64,000 nt of DNA from DASUNP01 sp035249305 (GTDB lineage: Bacteria > Acidobacteriota > Blastocatellia > UBA7656), in assembly GCA_035249305.1 (NCBI GenBank), contig DATFGQ010000034.1, forward strand, positions 1-64,000, read 5' to 3'. The notes beneath the pieces are model-generated. The model was not told the origin of the DNA. It searched no databases and saw only the letters and a program-made list of their open reading frames with translations. The position numbers and the translations under genes are program-made. Position 1 is the first letter of the stretch. The number at the start of each line of letters is the position of its first letter. Below are positions 17,557 to 25,661 of this stretch, in pieces.

Positions 17557-17892
17557 ATGATTAAAGTCAGATTGTTTGTGATGTCAGCGTTGATGATGCT
17601 GCTGGTCGTAGGGACCGCTATGGCGCAGGGTGCGCCAGGGGCCGCCGGTGAGCCGAACGCGGGCGGCGGCAGCAGTTGGGTATTCCCGGCCATCCCGGCG
17701 TTCGCGGTCGCGATAGCGGCGTTCGGCGGCGCGCTCGGCGACGGCAAGGCGATCGCCGCGGCTTGCGAAGGCACGGCCCGCAACCCCGGCGCTGGCGGCC
17801 GCATATTCACGATGCTGCTGCTGGGCCTGGCGCTCATCGAGACGCTCGTGCTCTTCACGTTCTTGACGCTGTTCATAGTGCCCGCGAGGTAA
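17557..17892 (+). CDS. atpE: F0F1 ATP synthase subunit c with cleavable-type N-terminus
   Basis: 111 residues, about 30 longer than usual. Residues 1-23 look like a signal peptide ending AMA, and a Gly/Pro-rich stretch follows. The c-subunit hairpin then begins: helix 1 (about 43-70) with GGALGDGKAIAAACEG, the polar loop ARNPGAGG, and helix 2 carrying the ion-binding Glu95 in LALIETLVLF. Position 62 holds Asp where many c subunits have Gln, Asn or Gly. GGAGGAGA sits upstream of the ATG. It lies 275 bases after atpB and ends at a strong terminator. Signal-peptide-bearing c subunits are known in some bacteria; ion choice (H+ or Na+) is not decided here. Confidence 0.92.
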   Translation: MIKVRLFVMSALMMLLVVGTAMAQGAPGAAGEPNAGGGSSWVFPAIPAFAVAIAAFGGALGDGKAIAAACEGTARNPGAGGRIFTMLLLGLALIETLVLFTFLTLFIVPAR

Positions 17893-17914
17893 GACGCCCG
17901 CGGCGTTGATTGAG

Positions 17915-17937
17915 GGGAGGCTTCGGCCTCCCTTTTT
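17915..17937 (+). terminator. intrinsic terminator after atpE
   Basis: A GGGAGGC / GCCTCCC stem closed by a TTCG tetraloop is followed at once by five T residues, 23 bases after the atpE stop. This is a textbook Rho-independent terminator ending the atpIBE transcript. Confidence 0.92.
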
Positions 17938-17940
17938 CAT

Positions 17941-17969
17941 TTGTGCGCGGCGGCAGAAGCTATGATAAT
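17941..17969 (+). promoter_or_regulatory. sigma-70-type promoter for the fumarase operon
   Basis: TTGTGC at 17941-17946 and GATAAT at 17964-17969 are 17 bases apart, just after the atpE terminator. A small inverted repeat (ATCAC, four bases, GTGAT) follows near the expected transcription start and could be an operator. Confidence 0.55.
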
Positions 17970-18015
17970 CTGAAATCACACGCGTGATCATAACTTTCAT
18001 CGGAGACAAGAAATC

Positions 18016-19542
18016 ATGCAAGCATTCAAAGAGAGCATGGTCGAGCTCATCACACAGACTTCGACCAACCTCCCGCCCGACGTGCGCCGCGCCATGGCCG
18101 AAGCCCTCGGCGCTGAAGATCAGGGCTCGCGCTCGGGCTCGGCGCTGGCCGTCATCGCGACCAACATCGATATGGCGACCGACGACGAAGGCCCGATCTG
18201 CCAGGACACAGGCATGCCTACGTTCGAGATAAGAACGCCTGCGGGCACAAACCAGATCGCTATGAAGCGCGAGATTCGCGAGGCCATCGCCGAGGCTACG
18301 CGGCGGGGCAAGCTGCGGCCTAACTCGGTCGATTCGATAACGGGCGAGAACTCTGGCGACAACCTCGGCCCTGGCACGCCCGTGATGCACTTCGACCAGT
18401 GGGAGAACGACGGCGAGATCGAAGTCCGACTGCTTCTCAAGGGCGGAGGCTGCGAGAACAAGAACATTCAGTACTCGCTCCCGACAGAGCTCCCGCACCT
18501 GGGCCGCGCCGGGCGCGACCTGGACGGCGTCAGAAAGTGCATACTCCACGCCGTATGGCAGGCGCAGGGGCAAGGTTGCAGCGCGGGCGCTATCGGCGTA
18601 GCAATCGGCGGCGACCGCACTTCAGGTTATCAGCATGCCAAAGAGCAGCTCTTCCGCACGCTCGACGACGCGAACCCGGACCCGCGCCTTCACGCGCTCG
18701 AAGAGTACGTGATGAAGGCCGCCAACACGCTCGGCATCGGCACGATGGGGTTCTCGGGCGGCGTGACTCTGATAGGCTGCAAGGTGGGCGCGCTCAATCG
18801 CCTCCCTGCCAGCTTCTTCGTCTCGGTCGCCTACGACTGCTGGGCTTTTCGCCGCCTCGGCGTGATACTCGACGCCGGCACGGGCGAGATAAAACGGTGG
18901 CTTTATCGCGACCAGGCCGCACCCGCCAAGCGCATGGCCGCGGGCGAAGGGTTTGCAACGACCGGGCACGAGAAACGTCTTGTCGCGCCGCTTAATTCGG
19001 ATGACGTGCGAGCGCTCAAAGTCGGCGACGTAGTGCTGATCTCCGGCGAGATGTACACGGGCCGCGACGCGGTGCATTCGTACTTGATGAAGCACGACCC
19101 GCCCGTCGACCTGAGCGGCTCGGTGCTTTATCACTGCGGCCCGGTCGTGATGAAGGAGAACGGCAGTTATCGCATCACCGCCGCCGGCCCTACGACGAGC
19201 ATACGCGAAGAGCCTTACCAGGCCGACATCATCAAGCGCTACGGCGTGCGCGCCGTGATGGGCAAGGGCGGCATGGGCAAGCGCACTCTGGAAGGGTTGA
19301 AAGAGTCTGGCGCGGTCTATTTGAACGCGATAGGCGGCGCGGCGCAGTATTACGCGCGCTGCATCGAGCAGGTCCTGGACGTAAATCTGCTGGAGTTCGG
19401 CATACCCGAAGCGATGTGGCACCTGCGCGTGCGCGATTTTCCGGCGATCGTCACTATGGACGCGCACGGCAATTCGCTCCACGCGGATGTCGAAAAGGCT
19501 TCGGCCGTGATGCTCCAGCGGCTTGCCGACCCGGTCTTTTGA
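18016..19542 (+). CDS. class I fumarate hydratase (iron-sulfur), alpha and beta domains fused
   Basis: 508 residues, the full length of the single-chain class I enzyme of the citric acid cycle, converting fumarate and water to malate in the cytosol. The three likely 4Fe-4S ligands are Cys62 (PICQDTG), Cys146 (KGGGCENKN) and Cys188 (GCSAGAIGVAIGGDR). The beta domain begins at about residue 310 and has LISGEMYTGRDAVH and MGKGGMGKRT. Related dehydratases (tartrate dehydratase) share the fold, but the single-chain build and context favour fumarase. GGAG precedes the ATG. The diiron oxidase-like gene follows 23 bases after the stop and is probably co-transcribed. Confidence 0.9.
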   Translation: MQAFKESMVELITQTSTNLPPDVRRAMAEALGAEDQGSRSGSALAVIATNIDMATDDEGPICQDTGMPTFEIRTPAGTNQIAMKREIREAIAEATRRGKLRPNSVDSITGENSGDNLGPGTPVMHFDQWENDGEIEVRLLLKGGGCENKNIQYSLPTELPHLGRAGRDLDGVRKCILHAVWQAQGQGCSAGAIGVAIGGDRTSGYQHAKEQLFRTLDDANPDPRLHALEEYVMKAANTLGIGTMGFSGGVTLIGCKVGALNRLPASFFVSVAYDCWAFRRLGVILDAGTGEIKRWLYRDQAAPAKRMAAGEGFATTGHEKRLVAPLNSDDVRALKVGDVVLISGEMYTGRDAVHSYLMKHDPPVDLSGSVLYHCGPVVMKENGSYRITAAGPTTSIREEPYQADIIKRYGVRAVMGKGGMGKRTLEGLKESGAVYLNAIGGAAQYYARCIEQVLDVNLLEFGIPEAMWHLRVRDFPAIVTMDAHGNSLHADVEKASAVMLQRLADPVF

Positions 19543-19565
19543 TCGAACTCTGAGAGGGCCAAGAC

Positions 19566-20267
19566 ATGACGAAACAAGTTGAGACGACCGAGCACGCGTT
19601 CGCACGAGAGCTGTTGGCAGTCATCTCCGAGAAGCCTTATCGCGACCCGCTGCTTGACGCGATCCGCTCGGGCCGCATGAGCCGCGCGGGCATGAAGCTG
19701 TGGGTCGCGCAGGCGATGATGGTCGTGCGCGAGTTCACTCGATTCATAAGCGCGATGCACGCGAACTGCCCGCACGCGGACGCCCAGTTGCTGCTCGCGG
19801 AAAACCTCTGGGAAGAGCACGGCAAAGGCGTTGCCGGGCGCGACCATTACTCGTTGATAAGGCGGCTGGCCCGGAGCCTCGGCGCGACCGACGAGGAGCT
19901 TGATCGGACCCGCCCGCTCGCCGAGACGGCCGATTACATCGCCTATTGCTTCAAGGCCACTCGCGAATCTTCATTCATCGAAGGGATGGCGGCGATAGGA
20001 ATAGGCATAGAGTATTTCTCGCCCAGGTTTTTCGCCGCGCTCGCCAAAGCGCTCACCGCCAGCTACGGCATAAGCAGCCAGGACGTTGAGTACCTGCTGG
20101 TTCACGTCGGAGAGGATGAAGACCATGCGCGGCGGTCGCTGGAAGCAATCACCACTTACGCCGATACGGACGAGAAGAGGGAGCGCGCCAAACAGGCGCT
20201 GCGCGACATGCTAGAGGTCAAGGGAAGATTCGCCGACGCCGTGTATGCTCACTGCATGAACGCTTGA
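19566..20267 (+). CDS. heme-oxygenase-like diiron enzyme (TenA/PqqC/CADD superfamily)
   Basis: 233 residues, all alpha. The C-terminal part has HVGEDEDH, in which His, Asp and His are spaced as in the HxxxDxxH metal motif of heme-oxygenase-like diiron oxidases (CADD, SznF, UndA). Earlier candidate ligands lie in ENLWEEHG...HY (Glu84, His94) and GIGIEYFSPRFF. CADD-type members make p-aminobenzoate from a tyrosine; others make alkenes or N-hydroxy groups, so the reaction is open. It is not a plain TenA thiaminase, since the thiamine-site Cys motif is absent. It sits just after fumarase on the same strand and ends in a palindrome shared with the convergent glycosyltransferase gene. Confidence 0.75.
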   Translation: MTKQVETTEHAFARELLAVISEKPYRDPLLDAIRSGRMSRAGMKLWVAQAMMVVREFTRFISAMHANCPHADAQLLLAENLWEEHGKGVAGRDHYSLIRRLARSLGATDEELDRTRPLAETADYIAYCFKATRESSFIEGMAAIGIGIEYFSPRFFAALAKALTASYGISSQDVEYLLVHVGEDEDHARRSLEAITTYADTDEKRERAKQALRDMLEVKGRFADAVYAHCMNA

Positions 20268-20297
20268 TTTGAAATTTGAAATCTGAAATTTCAAATC
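20266..20297. terminator. bidirectional GATTTGAAATTT hairpin between convergent genes
   Basis: Arms 20266-20277 and 20286-20297 pair perfectly (12 bp, AT-rich) with an 8-base loop. The element overlaps the stop codons of both convergent genes. A related GATTTGAAAT sequence recurs near 39750 in the nuo operon, so this is probably a repeat family reused as a terminator. Confidence 0.6.
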
Positions 20298-21433
20298 TGC
20301 TTGTCGTTGACGGCCCACACGTCTCGCTTGCCGCGTATGAAATAAAAAAGCCCCACGAGCGCGGCCGCGTTCATAACTGAAAAGATATAAGCTACGTTCA
20401 GAAGGCGGACTTTGCGGTTGCGCTTCGCAAGAACGCCGCCCGTCACGACGCCTGCATAAAACGCGACCTGTCCCGCCAGACAGAGCGAGTAGAATACCTG
20501 CTCGCCGCCGATAATAAGGTTCGTCACAAGCAAAAGCATCAAGAAGAATGGCGCGGCCAACCGCATCAGCTTGTGAGAGAAGAACTGGAAGAAGAGCCCG
20601 TAGGTCGGCAGCAGCAATCGCGGCATCAACTGGCAGAGCTGGTAATTGCCTGTAAGCGTGCGAACCTTGCGCGAGAACTCGCGGCCGGCCGTGCCGGTCC
20701 AGATGTCGCGCGCCAGCGCACGTTCTTCAAAGACTATGCGGTGGCCGCCGAGGGCAATTCTCATAGGCGTGTAAACGTCATCGAGGATCGTGCCTTCGGG
20801 GACCGGCCGCCAGAGCTCGCGGCGTATGGCGTAGATCGCTCCCGCCGCGCCGACGACCGAATTTAATCGGCCTTCGTTTTTTCTTATCCACTCTTCGTAC
20901 TTCCAATAAAAGCCGACGCTTTCGCCTACCGAGGCGTTCGCGCCTTTGTTGAGCAGGTACGCCCCGGAGACCGCGCCGACTCGCTCGTCTGCAAAGTTCG
21001 CCACAAGCCGACGGATGGCGTCAGGCTCAAAGGTCTGGCGCGCGTCGCCAAAGAGTATGATGTCGCCCTTGGCGTTGGCCACTCCCAGGTTGAGCGCGGC
21101 AGCTTTGCCGCGACGCGCGGGGTAGGCGATCACGCGGACGCGCGGCGAGGCCAATCGGCGCGCGAGCTTTTCGGTCCGGTCGGTCGAGCCGTCCGACACG
21201 ATGATGATCTCAAGCAGGTCCGGGGGGTAATCGGCTTCGACAAGATTCTTGATCCTGGCTTCGATCGTCCCGGCTTCGTTATGGCATGCGATAACGACAG
21301 ACACATGCGCGTTGAGATCGGCCTTGCGGACCCTGCGGCCAGCGAACCGGGCGAGCAGCCAGACCACCACCGGGTAGCCGATGAAGGTGTAAAAGACTGC
21401 CGCGGCGGAGATCCAAAAAAGCGTCCTTGCCAT
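20291..21433 (-). CDS. membrane glycosyltransferase family 2
   Basis: 380 residues from the ATG at 21433, which has AAGAG six bases upstream; earlier ATGs at 21478 and 21475 and a TTG at 21490 lack one. One N-terminal membrane helix precedes a GT-A domain with VSVVIACHNEAG, the nucleotide-sugar DGSTDRT motif, RRGKAAALN, the DAR variant of DxD, and the acceptor-side TILDDVYTPM. Three or four C-terminal helices follow. The processive-enzyme QxxRW motif is not evident. It probably adds sugars to an exopolysaccharide or lipid carrier. The divergent deacetylase gene starts 125 bases away. Confidence 0.85.
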   Translation of the reverse strand: MARTLFWISAAAVFYTFIGYPVVVWLLARFAGRRVRKADLNAHVSVVIACHNEAGTIEARIKNLVEADYPPDLLEIIIVSDGSTDRTEKLARRLASPRVRVIAYPARRGKAAALNLGVANAKGDIILFGDARQTFEPDAIRRLVANFADERVGAVSGAYLLNKGANASVGESVGFYWKYEEWIRKNEGRLNSVVGAAGAIYAIRRELWRPVPEGTILDDVYTPMRIALGGHRIVFEERALARDIWTGTAGREFSRKVRTLTGNYQLCQLMPRLLLPTYGLFFQFFSHKLMRLAAPFFLMLLLVTNLIIGGEQVFYSLCLAGQVAFYAGVVTGGVLAKRNRKVRLLNVAYIFSVMNAAALVGLFYFIRGKRDVWAVNDKQI

Positions 21434-21558
21434 GCCAACTCTTAAAGTGCGGAAAAACCAGAACCCTCTCACCATCATGGAAATTCTCAAAACAAGGCTA
21501 TTTCCAGTGGAAAACTGCGGCTATTGGCGCTTTACAACCATGTGAGGAGCGACGCTTG

Positions 21559-22377
21559 ATGAAAAACGCCATGTCCGTTGACCTTGAAGATTGGTTCTGC
21601 GTGCACAACATGGAGCGGGCCATCAACAAGAGCGACTGGGACGCCTGCGAGATGCGCGTAGTCGAAAACACCCGCAAGATTATCGATCTGCTCGACCGAC
21701 ACAAGACCGAGGCTACGTTCTTCGTGCTCGGCTGGGTTGCCGAGCGCGCGCCGGATCTGGTGCGCGACATCGCAGCCCGCGGCCACGAGATCGCCACTCA
21801 CGGCTATTCGCACACGCTGCTGACGGACATGACGCCCGAGTCGTTCGAAGAAGATTTGCGGCGTGCAATCCACGTCACGCGCGCCTGCGTCGATCAAGAG
21901 ATCGTAGGTTTTCGCGCGCCGTCTTTTACGGTCACGGCGGATACGCTCTGGGCCGTAGAGGTTTTGACGCGCAACGGCATCAAGTACGATTCGTCGGTCT
22001 TTCCCGTCGGGTTTCACCCCGATTACGGGATGCCGAACGCTTCGCTTTCGGTCTACCGCCACAACGATTCGCTCGTGGAAGTGCCCTTGAGCTGCGCCGA
22101 GTTCGTAGGCAAGCGCATCCCTTGCAGCGGCGGCGGGTACTTTCGCATCTTCCCGTACGCGCTGACGAAACGATTGTTAAAGCGCTGCAACGCGCAGGGG
22201 CGGCCCGCGATCTTTTATCTCCACCCTTGGGAGCTTGACCCCGGCCAGCCCCGCGTGAAGCTCCCGCTGCTCAAGAAATTTCGCCATTATTACAACCTCG
22301 ACAAGACGCTCGCGCGGCTCGACCGTTTGCTGGGCGACTTCGAGTTCACTTCGGTAAGGAAGGTGATTGGTCTATGA
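21559..22377 (+). CDS. polysaccharide deacetylase, PEP-CTERM-locus type
   Basis: 272 residues from the ATG at 21559, with GAGGAG upstream. NodB-type deacetylase motifs are present: Asp8/Glu10 in MSVDLEDWF, TEATFFVLGW, the metal motif HEIATHGYSH (His81, His85) and GFRAPSFTV. The C-terminal part (PCSGGGYFRIFPY, FYLHPWELDPGQPR, FRHYYNL) is the extension typical of the subfamily found at exosortase/PEP-CTERM exopolysaccharide loci. It should remove N-acetyl groups from the polymer, probably in the cytoplasm or at the membrane since no signal peptide is seen. Its stop overlaps the start of the methyltransferase gene (ATGA). Confidence 0.88.
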   Translation: MKNAMSVDLEDWFCVHNMERAINKSDWDACEMRVVENTRKIIDLLDRHKTEATFFVLGWVAERAPDLVRDIAARGHEIATHGYSHTLLTDMTPESFEEDLRRAIHVTRACVDQEIVGFRAPSFTVTADTLWAVEVLTRNGIKYDSSVFPVGFHPDYGMPNASLSVYRHNDSLVEVPLSCAEFVGKRIPCSGGGYFRIFPYALTKRLLKRCNAQGRPAIFYLHPWELDPGQPRVKLPLLKKFRHYYNLDKTLARLDRLLGDFEFTSVRKVIGL

Positions 22378-23027
22378 ATCAGGAGCTAGTCAGACAGAAG
22401 AATTTTTGGGACGAAGAGATAAACAATTTCGACTCGATCTACTCGCACCAGAAGAGCAAGTTCAGCAACTTCTTAGACAGGGTCTTCCGCTGGGACATGT
22501 ACGAGCGGTTCAACTACACGATAAGGAACTCCGAGCCGGTTCGCGGCAAGAGTTTTCTAGACGTGGGCTGCGGGACGGGCCGTTACTCGCTCGAATTCGC
22601 GCGCCTGGGCGCAGCACGTGTCGTCGGCCTGGACATAGCCGAGCGTATGGTCGAGGCTTGCCGCCGCCGCGCCGCCGAGCAGAAAGTCACCGACGACGTC
22701 ACTTTCATTCAAAGCGATTTGACGAACTACATCCCCGACCAGAAGTTCGACGTGGCGATAGGCATAGGGCTCTTTGATTACATCAAAGACGCGCTCCCGG
22801 TCGTCAAGCGGATGAGAGAATCGGTGACCGACCGCGCGATAATGAGCTTCCCGCGCCGCTGGACCTGGCGCGCGCCCGTCCGCAAGGCGCGGCTCGGGTT
22901 GAAGCGGTGCGACGTCTACTTTTACTCCGCCAAAGAGATCGAGAATCTCTTGAGAGAAGCCGGGTTCGCCAGACACACCGTCGAGGTCGTGGGCCAGCTT
23001 TATTGCGTCACCGCGTTCGTCGAGTGA
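22374..23027 (+). CDS. SAM-dependent class I methyltransferase
   Basis: 217 residues. The SAM-binding glycine loop FLDVGCGTGRYSLEFA is at about 61-76, the acidic end of strand 2 is VVGLDIAERM, and a motif II-like VAIGIGLFDYI follows. The start overlaps the deacetylase stop by four bases, so the two are translationally coupled. It may methylate a sugar or lipid intermediate of the exopolysaccharide path, which is inference from neighbours; the substrate is not readable from sequence. Confidence 0.85.
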   Translation: MNQELVRQKNFWDEEINNFDSIYSHQKSKFSNFLDRVFRWDMYERFNYTIRNSEPVRGKSFLDVGCGTGRYSLEFARLGAARVVGLDIAERMVEACRRRAAEQKVTDDVTFIQSDLTNYIPDQKFDVAIGIGLFDYIKDALPVVKRMRESVTDRAIMSFPRRWTWRAPVRKARLGLKRCDVYFYSAKEIENLLREAGFARHTVEVVGQLYCVTAFVE

Positions 23028-23048
23028 TTAAGCCGGATTGCAGTAACC

Positions 23049-23209
23049 TGTAGGGGCCATGGCGCATGATGCGCTTCGCGCGGCGCGGGCTTGTCCCCGC
23101 CCGGATTGCCGAAGGCAATGATGTGCGTTTCTTATCGACCACTTCGCTTGTTTTGTATCTCGTCATCGAGCTTCGCTCGATCCGGGCAGCCACAAGGGCT
23201 GCCCCTACA
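23049..23209. repeat. TGTAGGGGC...GCCCCTACA composite palindrome, copy 2
   Basis: This longer relative of the element at 15817-15911 shares the right half from CGTCATCGAGCTTCGC to the final CCCCTACA and keeps the outer arms, but carries different inner hairpins (GCGCATGATGCGCTTCGCGC, GCCGAAGGC) and an unpaired insert of about 30 bases. It lies after the methyltransferase gene. The rest of the gap to 23536 shows no gene and no convincing promoter, apart from a TATAAG run near 23265. Confidence 0.8.
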
Positions 23210-23536
23210 ATTCTTGCCTATACCCCATCTTTTTATAGTGTTCCTTTTTCAATCCAAAAATGGTATAAGAGGGCGGGAATAACGCGGACAACTCCTGCGT
23301 TAATCGATCAAGCCGGTTTCAATACGGGTTTTCTGTGGATCGGCTATTGAATGCGCCTCCGACGAGAAGGGCCTCTCAGTGGGCGCACTCGTACCTGCTC
23401 CCCGTTGCATCGATTTGCCTCTACAATTTGGAATCTTTCAGAGCACGAAGCTGGAAGAGAATAAAGCGCGGCTTATAGATCGCGTGATCTTGAGTAGGGC
23501 TGCCCCCGCGGGCGGCGCAAAGTGGGAGATTGAGCG

Positions 23537-24811
23537 ATGACCGAGATAGACTGGGCGGGTCTGCTCACTGAAGGGGATGTCGAAGGCCTTTGGAACGGGC
23601 TTTACCAAATGGTCTCGCGCCACCCGGCCGTGCGGCCCCTGCACTTCGCCACGGACGGCGCGGCCGTGGCCTCGCAAGTGGAGATCAACGCCGACCTCAC
23701 GCAAGAACTCTTTCTTGAGCTGTTTCAGAAACAACGCTTCGACCATTACTCAGATAATCGCTATTCCAGCACAGATATTGAAAACGAGATCGCGCACATA
23801 GAGGTGCCTAACCTGGTCGGCGCACGTCTGCGCAAGCGTTACCCCGAGTCTTTCCGCATGGCGCGGCGCGTAAGCTCTCTGTTGAAGTCGAGCGAGCGCT
23901 TCCGCCGCCTGGGGGCCGACGCTGCGACTGAAACGGTCGAGCAGCAAGAGAAGCCCGCGCGCCGCCGGGGGCGACCGCCCGGCTCTTCGAAGGCTAAGCT
24001 GGCCGCCGACGCGCCGGTGACGATTGCCGACAACCTCGACGACAACGATGAGGATGTCGAGTTGATCGACGACACCTACGAAGAAGAGCCGCCCGCCAAA
24101 AAGAACGGCAACGGCGTCCGCCGCCGCCGCATGGTCAATCAGGTCTTCGGCCTCAGAGAGTGGCCCGCTTCAAAACTGCTCGGCGACTCAGGCCATTTCG
24201 CGGACCTGATTAAGAGCGTCCCGATGAGAAAGCGCGACACGCGGCTGGTGGGCCGCTCGGGCTCGTCGCAGTTGATACTGTCGAACCCCGAGCTTGAGGC
24301 TTTGATAGTCGAGGTCTTCTCGGCGATTGATTCGCCCGCCGACGTGAGGACAGTCCGCCAGTTGGTCTTATCGAAGATCCCTCTACAGGATTACAACGTC
24401 GCGTCGCTCGACGAAGAGCTGAGCCCCGCAAACAACGGCGCGGGGCTGCGTCGCGACGCGCCCGACACGCGCGAGACGCCCGAGGCGGCGCTGCTCAGGG
24501 AAGAGAAGCACGAGCGGATCGCGCTGATGGCCGACGACTTCCTGAATCGACTGCGGCGGGCCGTCAACAACAACGAGCGGCGGTTCGCGCGGCTGCTTTC
24601 GACGCTCTACCACTGTTATTACAACCCGCAATCGCCTTCGCAGCTAGAGATCGCGCGGCTGCTCGGGGTGAGCGATTCGCTTGTGAGCGATAACCGGCGG
24701 CTGATCGAATACGAGCTTAAGAAGCTGCGGCTGACGGTCGAAGACGGCGCGGTCTTCTCAGAGTCGTTGCAGCGATTGGTCCAGAGAACGGCGAGCATAC
24801 TTCCCGCTTAA
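23537..24811 (+). CDS. AT-hook protein with sigma region 4-like helix-turn-helix
   Basis: 424 residues, not matched to a named family. The N-terminal third (1-130) is helical, with LTQELFLELFQKQRF like a weak region 2 motif. Residues 141-150 (ARRRGRPPGS) form a clear AT-hook for minor-groove binding. An acidic, disordered stretch (about 165-190) follows, then RRRR. The last 80 residues include RLLSTLYHCYYNPQSPSQLEIARLLGVSDSLVSDNRRLIEYELKKLRL, which reads as a sigma region 4 helix-turn-helix. It looks like an unusual sigma-like or nucleoid-linked regulator. It stands alone, with a large palindrome array after it. Confidence 0.6.
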   Translation: MTEIDWAGLLTEGDVEGLWNGLYQMVSRHPAVRPLHFATDGAAVASQVEINADLTQELFLELFQKQRFDHYSDNRYSSTDIENEIAHIEVPNLVGARLRKRYPESFRMARRVSSLLKSSERFRRLGADAATETVEQQEKPARRRGRPPGSSKAKLAADAPVTIADNLDDNDEDVELIDDTYEEEPPAKKNGNGVRRRRMVNQVFGLREWPASKLLGDSGHFADLIKSVPMRKRDTRLVGRSGSSQLILSNPELEALIVEVFSAIDSPADVRTVRQLVLSKIPLQDYNVASLDEELSPANNGAGLRRDAPDTRETPEAALLREEKHERIALMADDFLNRLRRAVNNNERRFARLLSTLYHCYYNPQSPSQLEIARLLGVSDSLVSDNRRLIEYELKKLRLTVEDGAVFSESLQRLVQRTASILPA

Positions 24812-24831
24812 TGAAAGCGCAGAAGAATTCA

Positions 24832-25180
24832 TAAAGCCCTGATAGGGTATGATTCTATAGCCAAGCATCGCTCCCGCTCACTTAAGCCCCGTAGGGGCGC
24901 TATTCAACAGCCAGGGGCAACGCCCCTGGAAACTGATTGTTAATAATGAGAAGCCCTGATAGGGCGCGATAAGAGTATCGCCCTTTCAGGGCTTTGTCTT
25001 GTATGCGTGCGTAACCCGGCGCGTTGCGCCGGGCTATTGAATCACGCCCCTACGGGGCTTTCGGCTATTGAATCGTCGCCCCTACGGGGCTTATTGAATT
25101 ACGCCTCTTCGAGGCTCGCGGGCAGGGCTATTGAATCGCCGCCCCCGCGGGGCTTATTAAGTCTTATAGCTCCGGGGCTT
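24832..25180. repeat. symmetric array of GCCCTGAAAGGGC-type palindromes, array 2
   Basis: The largest array. The central module at 24953-24992 (GCCCTGATAGGGC, CGATAAGAGTATCG spacer, GCCCTTTCAGGGC) is flanked on the left by CCAGGGGCAACGCCCCTGG and GCCCCGTAGGGGC and on the right by CCCGGCGCGTTGCGCCGGG, several GCCCCTACGGGGC units, GCCTCTTCGAGGC and GCCCCCGCGGGGC, all joined by (G)CTATTGAATC linkers. It lies between the 3' ends of two convergent genes. An open frame across it is just translated repeat. Confidence 0.9.
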
Positions 25181-25215
25181 TCAGACACTAATCGCGTAAC
25201 CGATCAAAGCATAGA

Positions 25216-25575
25216 TTACATCACCCTGCCCGACGAATCGTGGTTGCAGTAGAACTTGCGCAGCAGCTCGTCGACATCTTTCTTCCCTATCACCTCGAAC
25301 ACAACGGCCGGCGGGAGGTTAAGGCCGTCGGCGAGCTTGAGCGCCGTCTCGACGTTGAGCGTGTTGACGACCGACGAAAGAATCTTTGACAAAAGCCCCT
25401 GGTCGAATCCCGTCTGGCGGCAGAAATCGATCTGCCTCAACCCCTTTGACCGCAGTTGCCTGCTGACCAGATCGGCCAGCGGGCTGCGGCGCTGGTCCCC
25501 TCTTGAGTTGTCGCTGTCGCCGTTTGAAGCTGTGCTCGCGCATTGCACGGAGAGTAGTGAGGTCGGCTTAGACAT
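25216..25575 (-). CDS. XRE-like helix-turn-helix DNA-binding protein
   Basis: 119 residues. After a Ser-rich N-terminal tail, residues about 33-95 form an XRE/Cro-type domain: LADLVSRQLRSKGLRQIDFCRQTGFDQGLLSKILSS, then ETALKLADGLNLPPAVVFEV. The gene is the last of a minus-strand run after the Wza-like export gene (86 bases apart) and may regulate the exopolysaccharide operon. GAGG lies eight to ten bases before the ATG. The distal tail (DVDELLRKFYC) has no known match. Confidence 0.75.
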   Translation of the reverse strand: MSKPTSLLSVQCASTASNGDSDNSRGDQRRSPLADLVSRQLRSKGLRQIDFCRQTGFDQGLLSKILSSVVNTLNVETALKLADGLNLPPAVVFEVIGKKDVDELLRKFYCNHDSSGRVM

Positions 25576-25661
25576 TACATGATCCTCTATCTTGAGTGTC
25601 GTTCCATTTATCCGCGAGAGGAGCCATCTCTTTCGAAGGTCTGTCTTCCCTATCGATCAAT

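Noticed and set aside
19566..20267. TenA thiaminase or PqqC assignment
   Set aside because: The thiaminase Cys motif is missing and HxxxDxxH suggests a diiron oxidase-like enzyme.
24832..25180. Possible CRISPR array
   Set aside because: Units are short perfect palindromes of varying sequence with constant linkers, without uniform spacers and without cas genes.
25007..25252. 81-residue plus-strand open frame
   Set aside because: It is translated palindrome array (repeated LRGLL-type units), not a gene.
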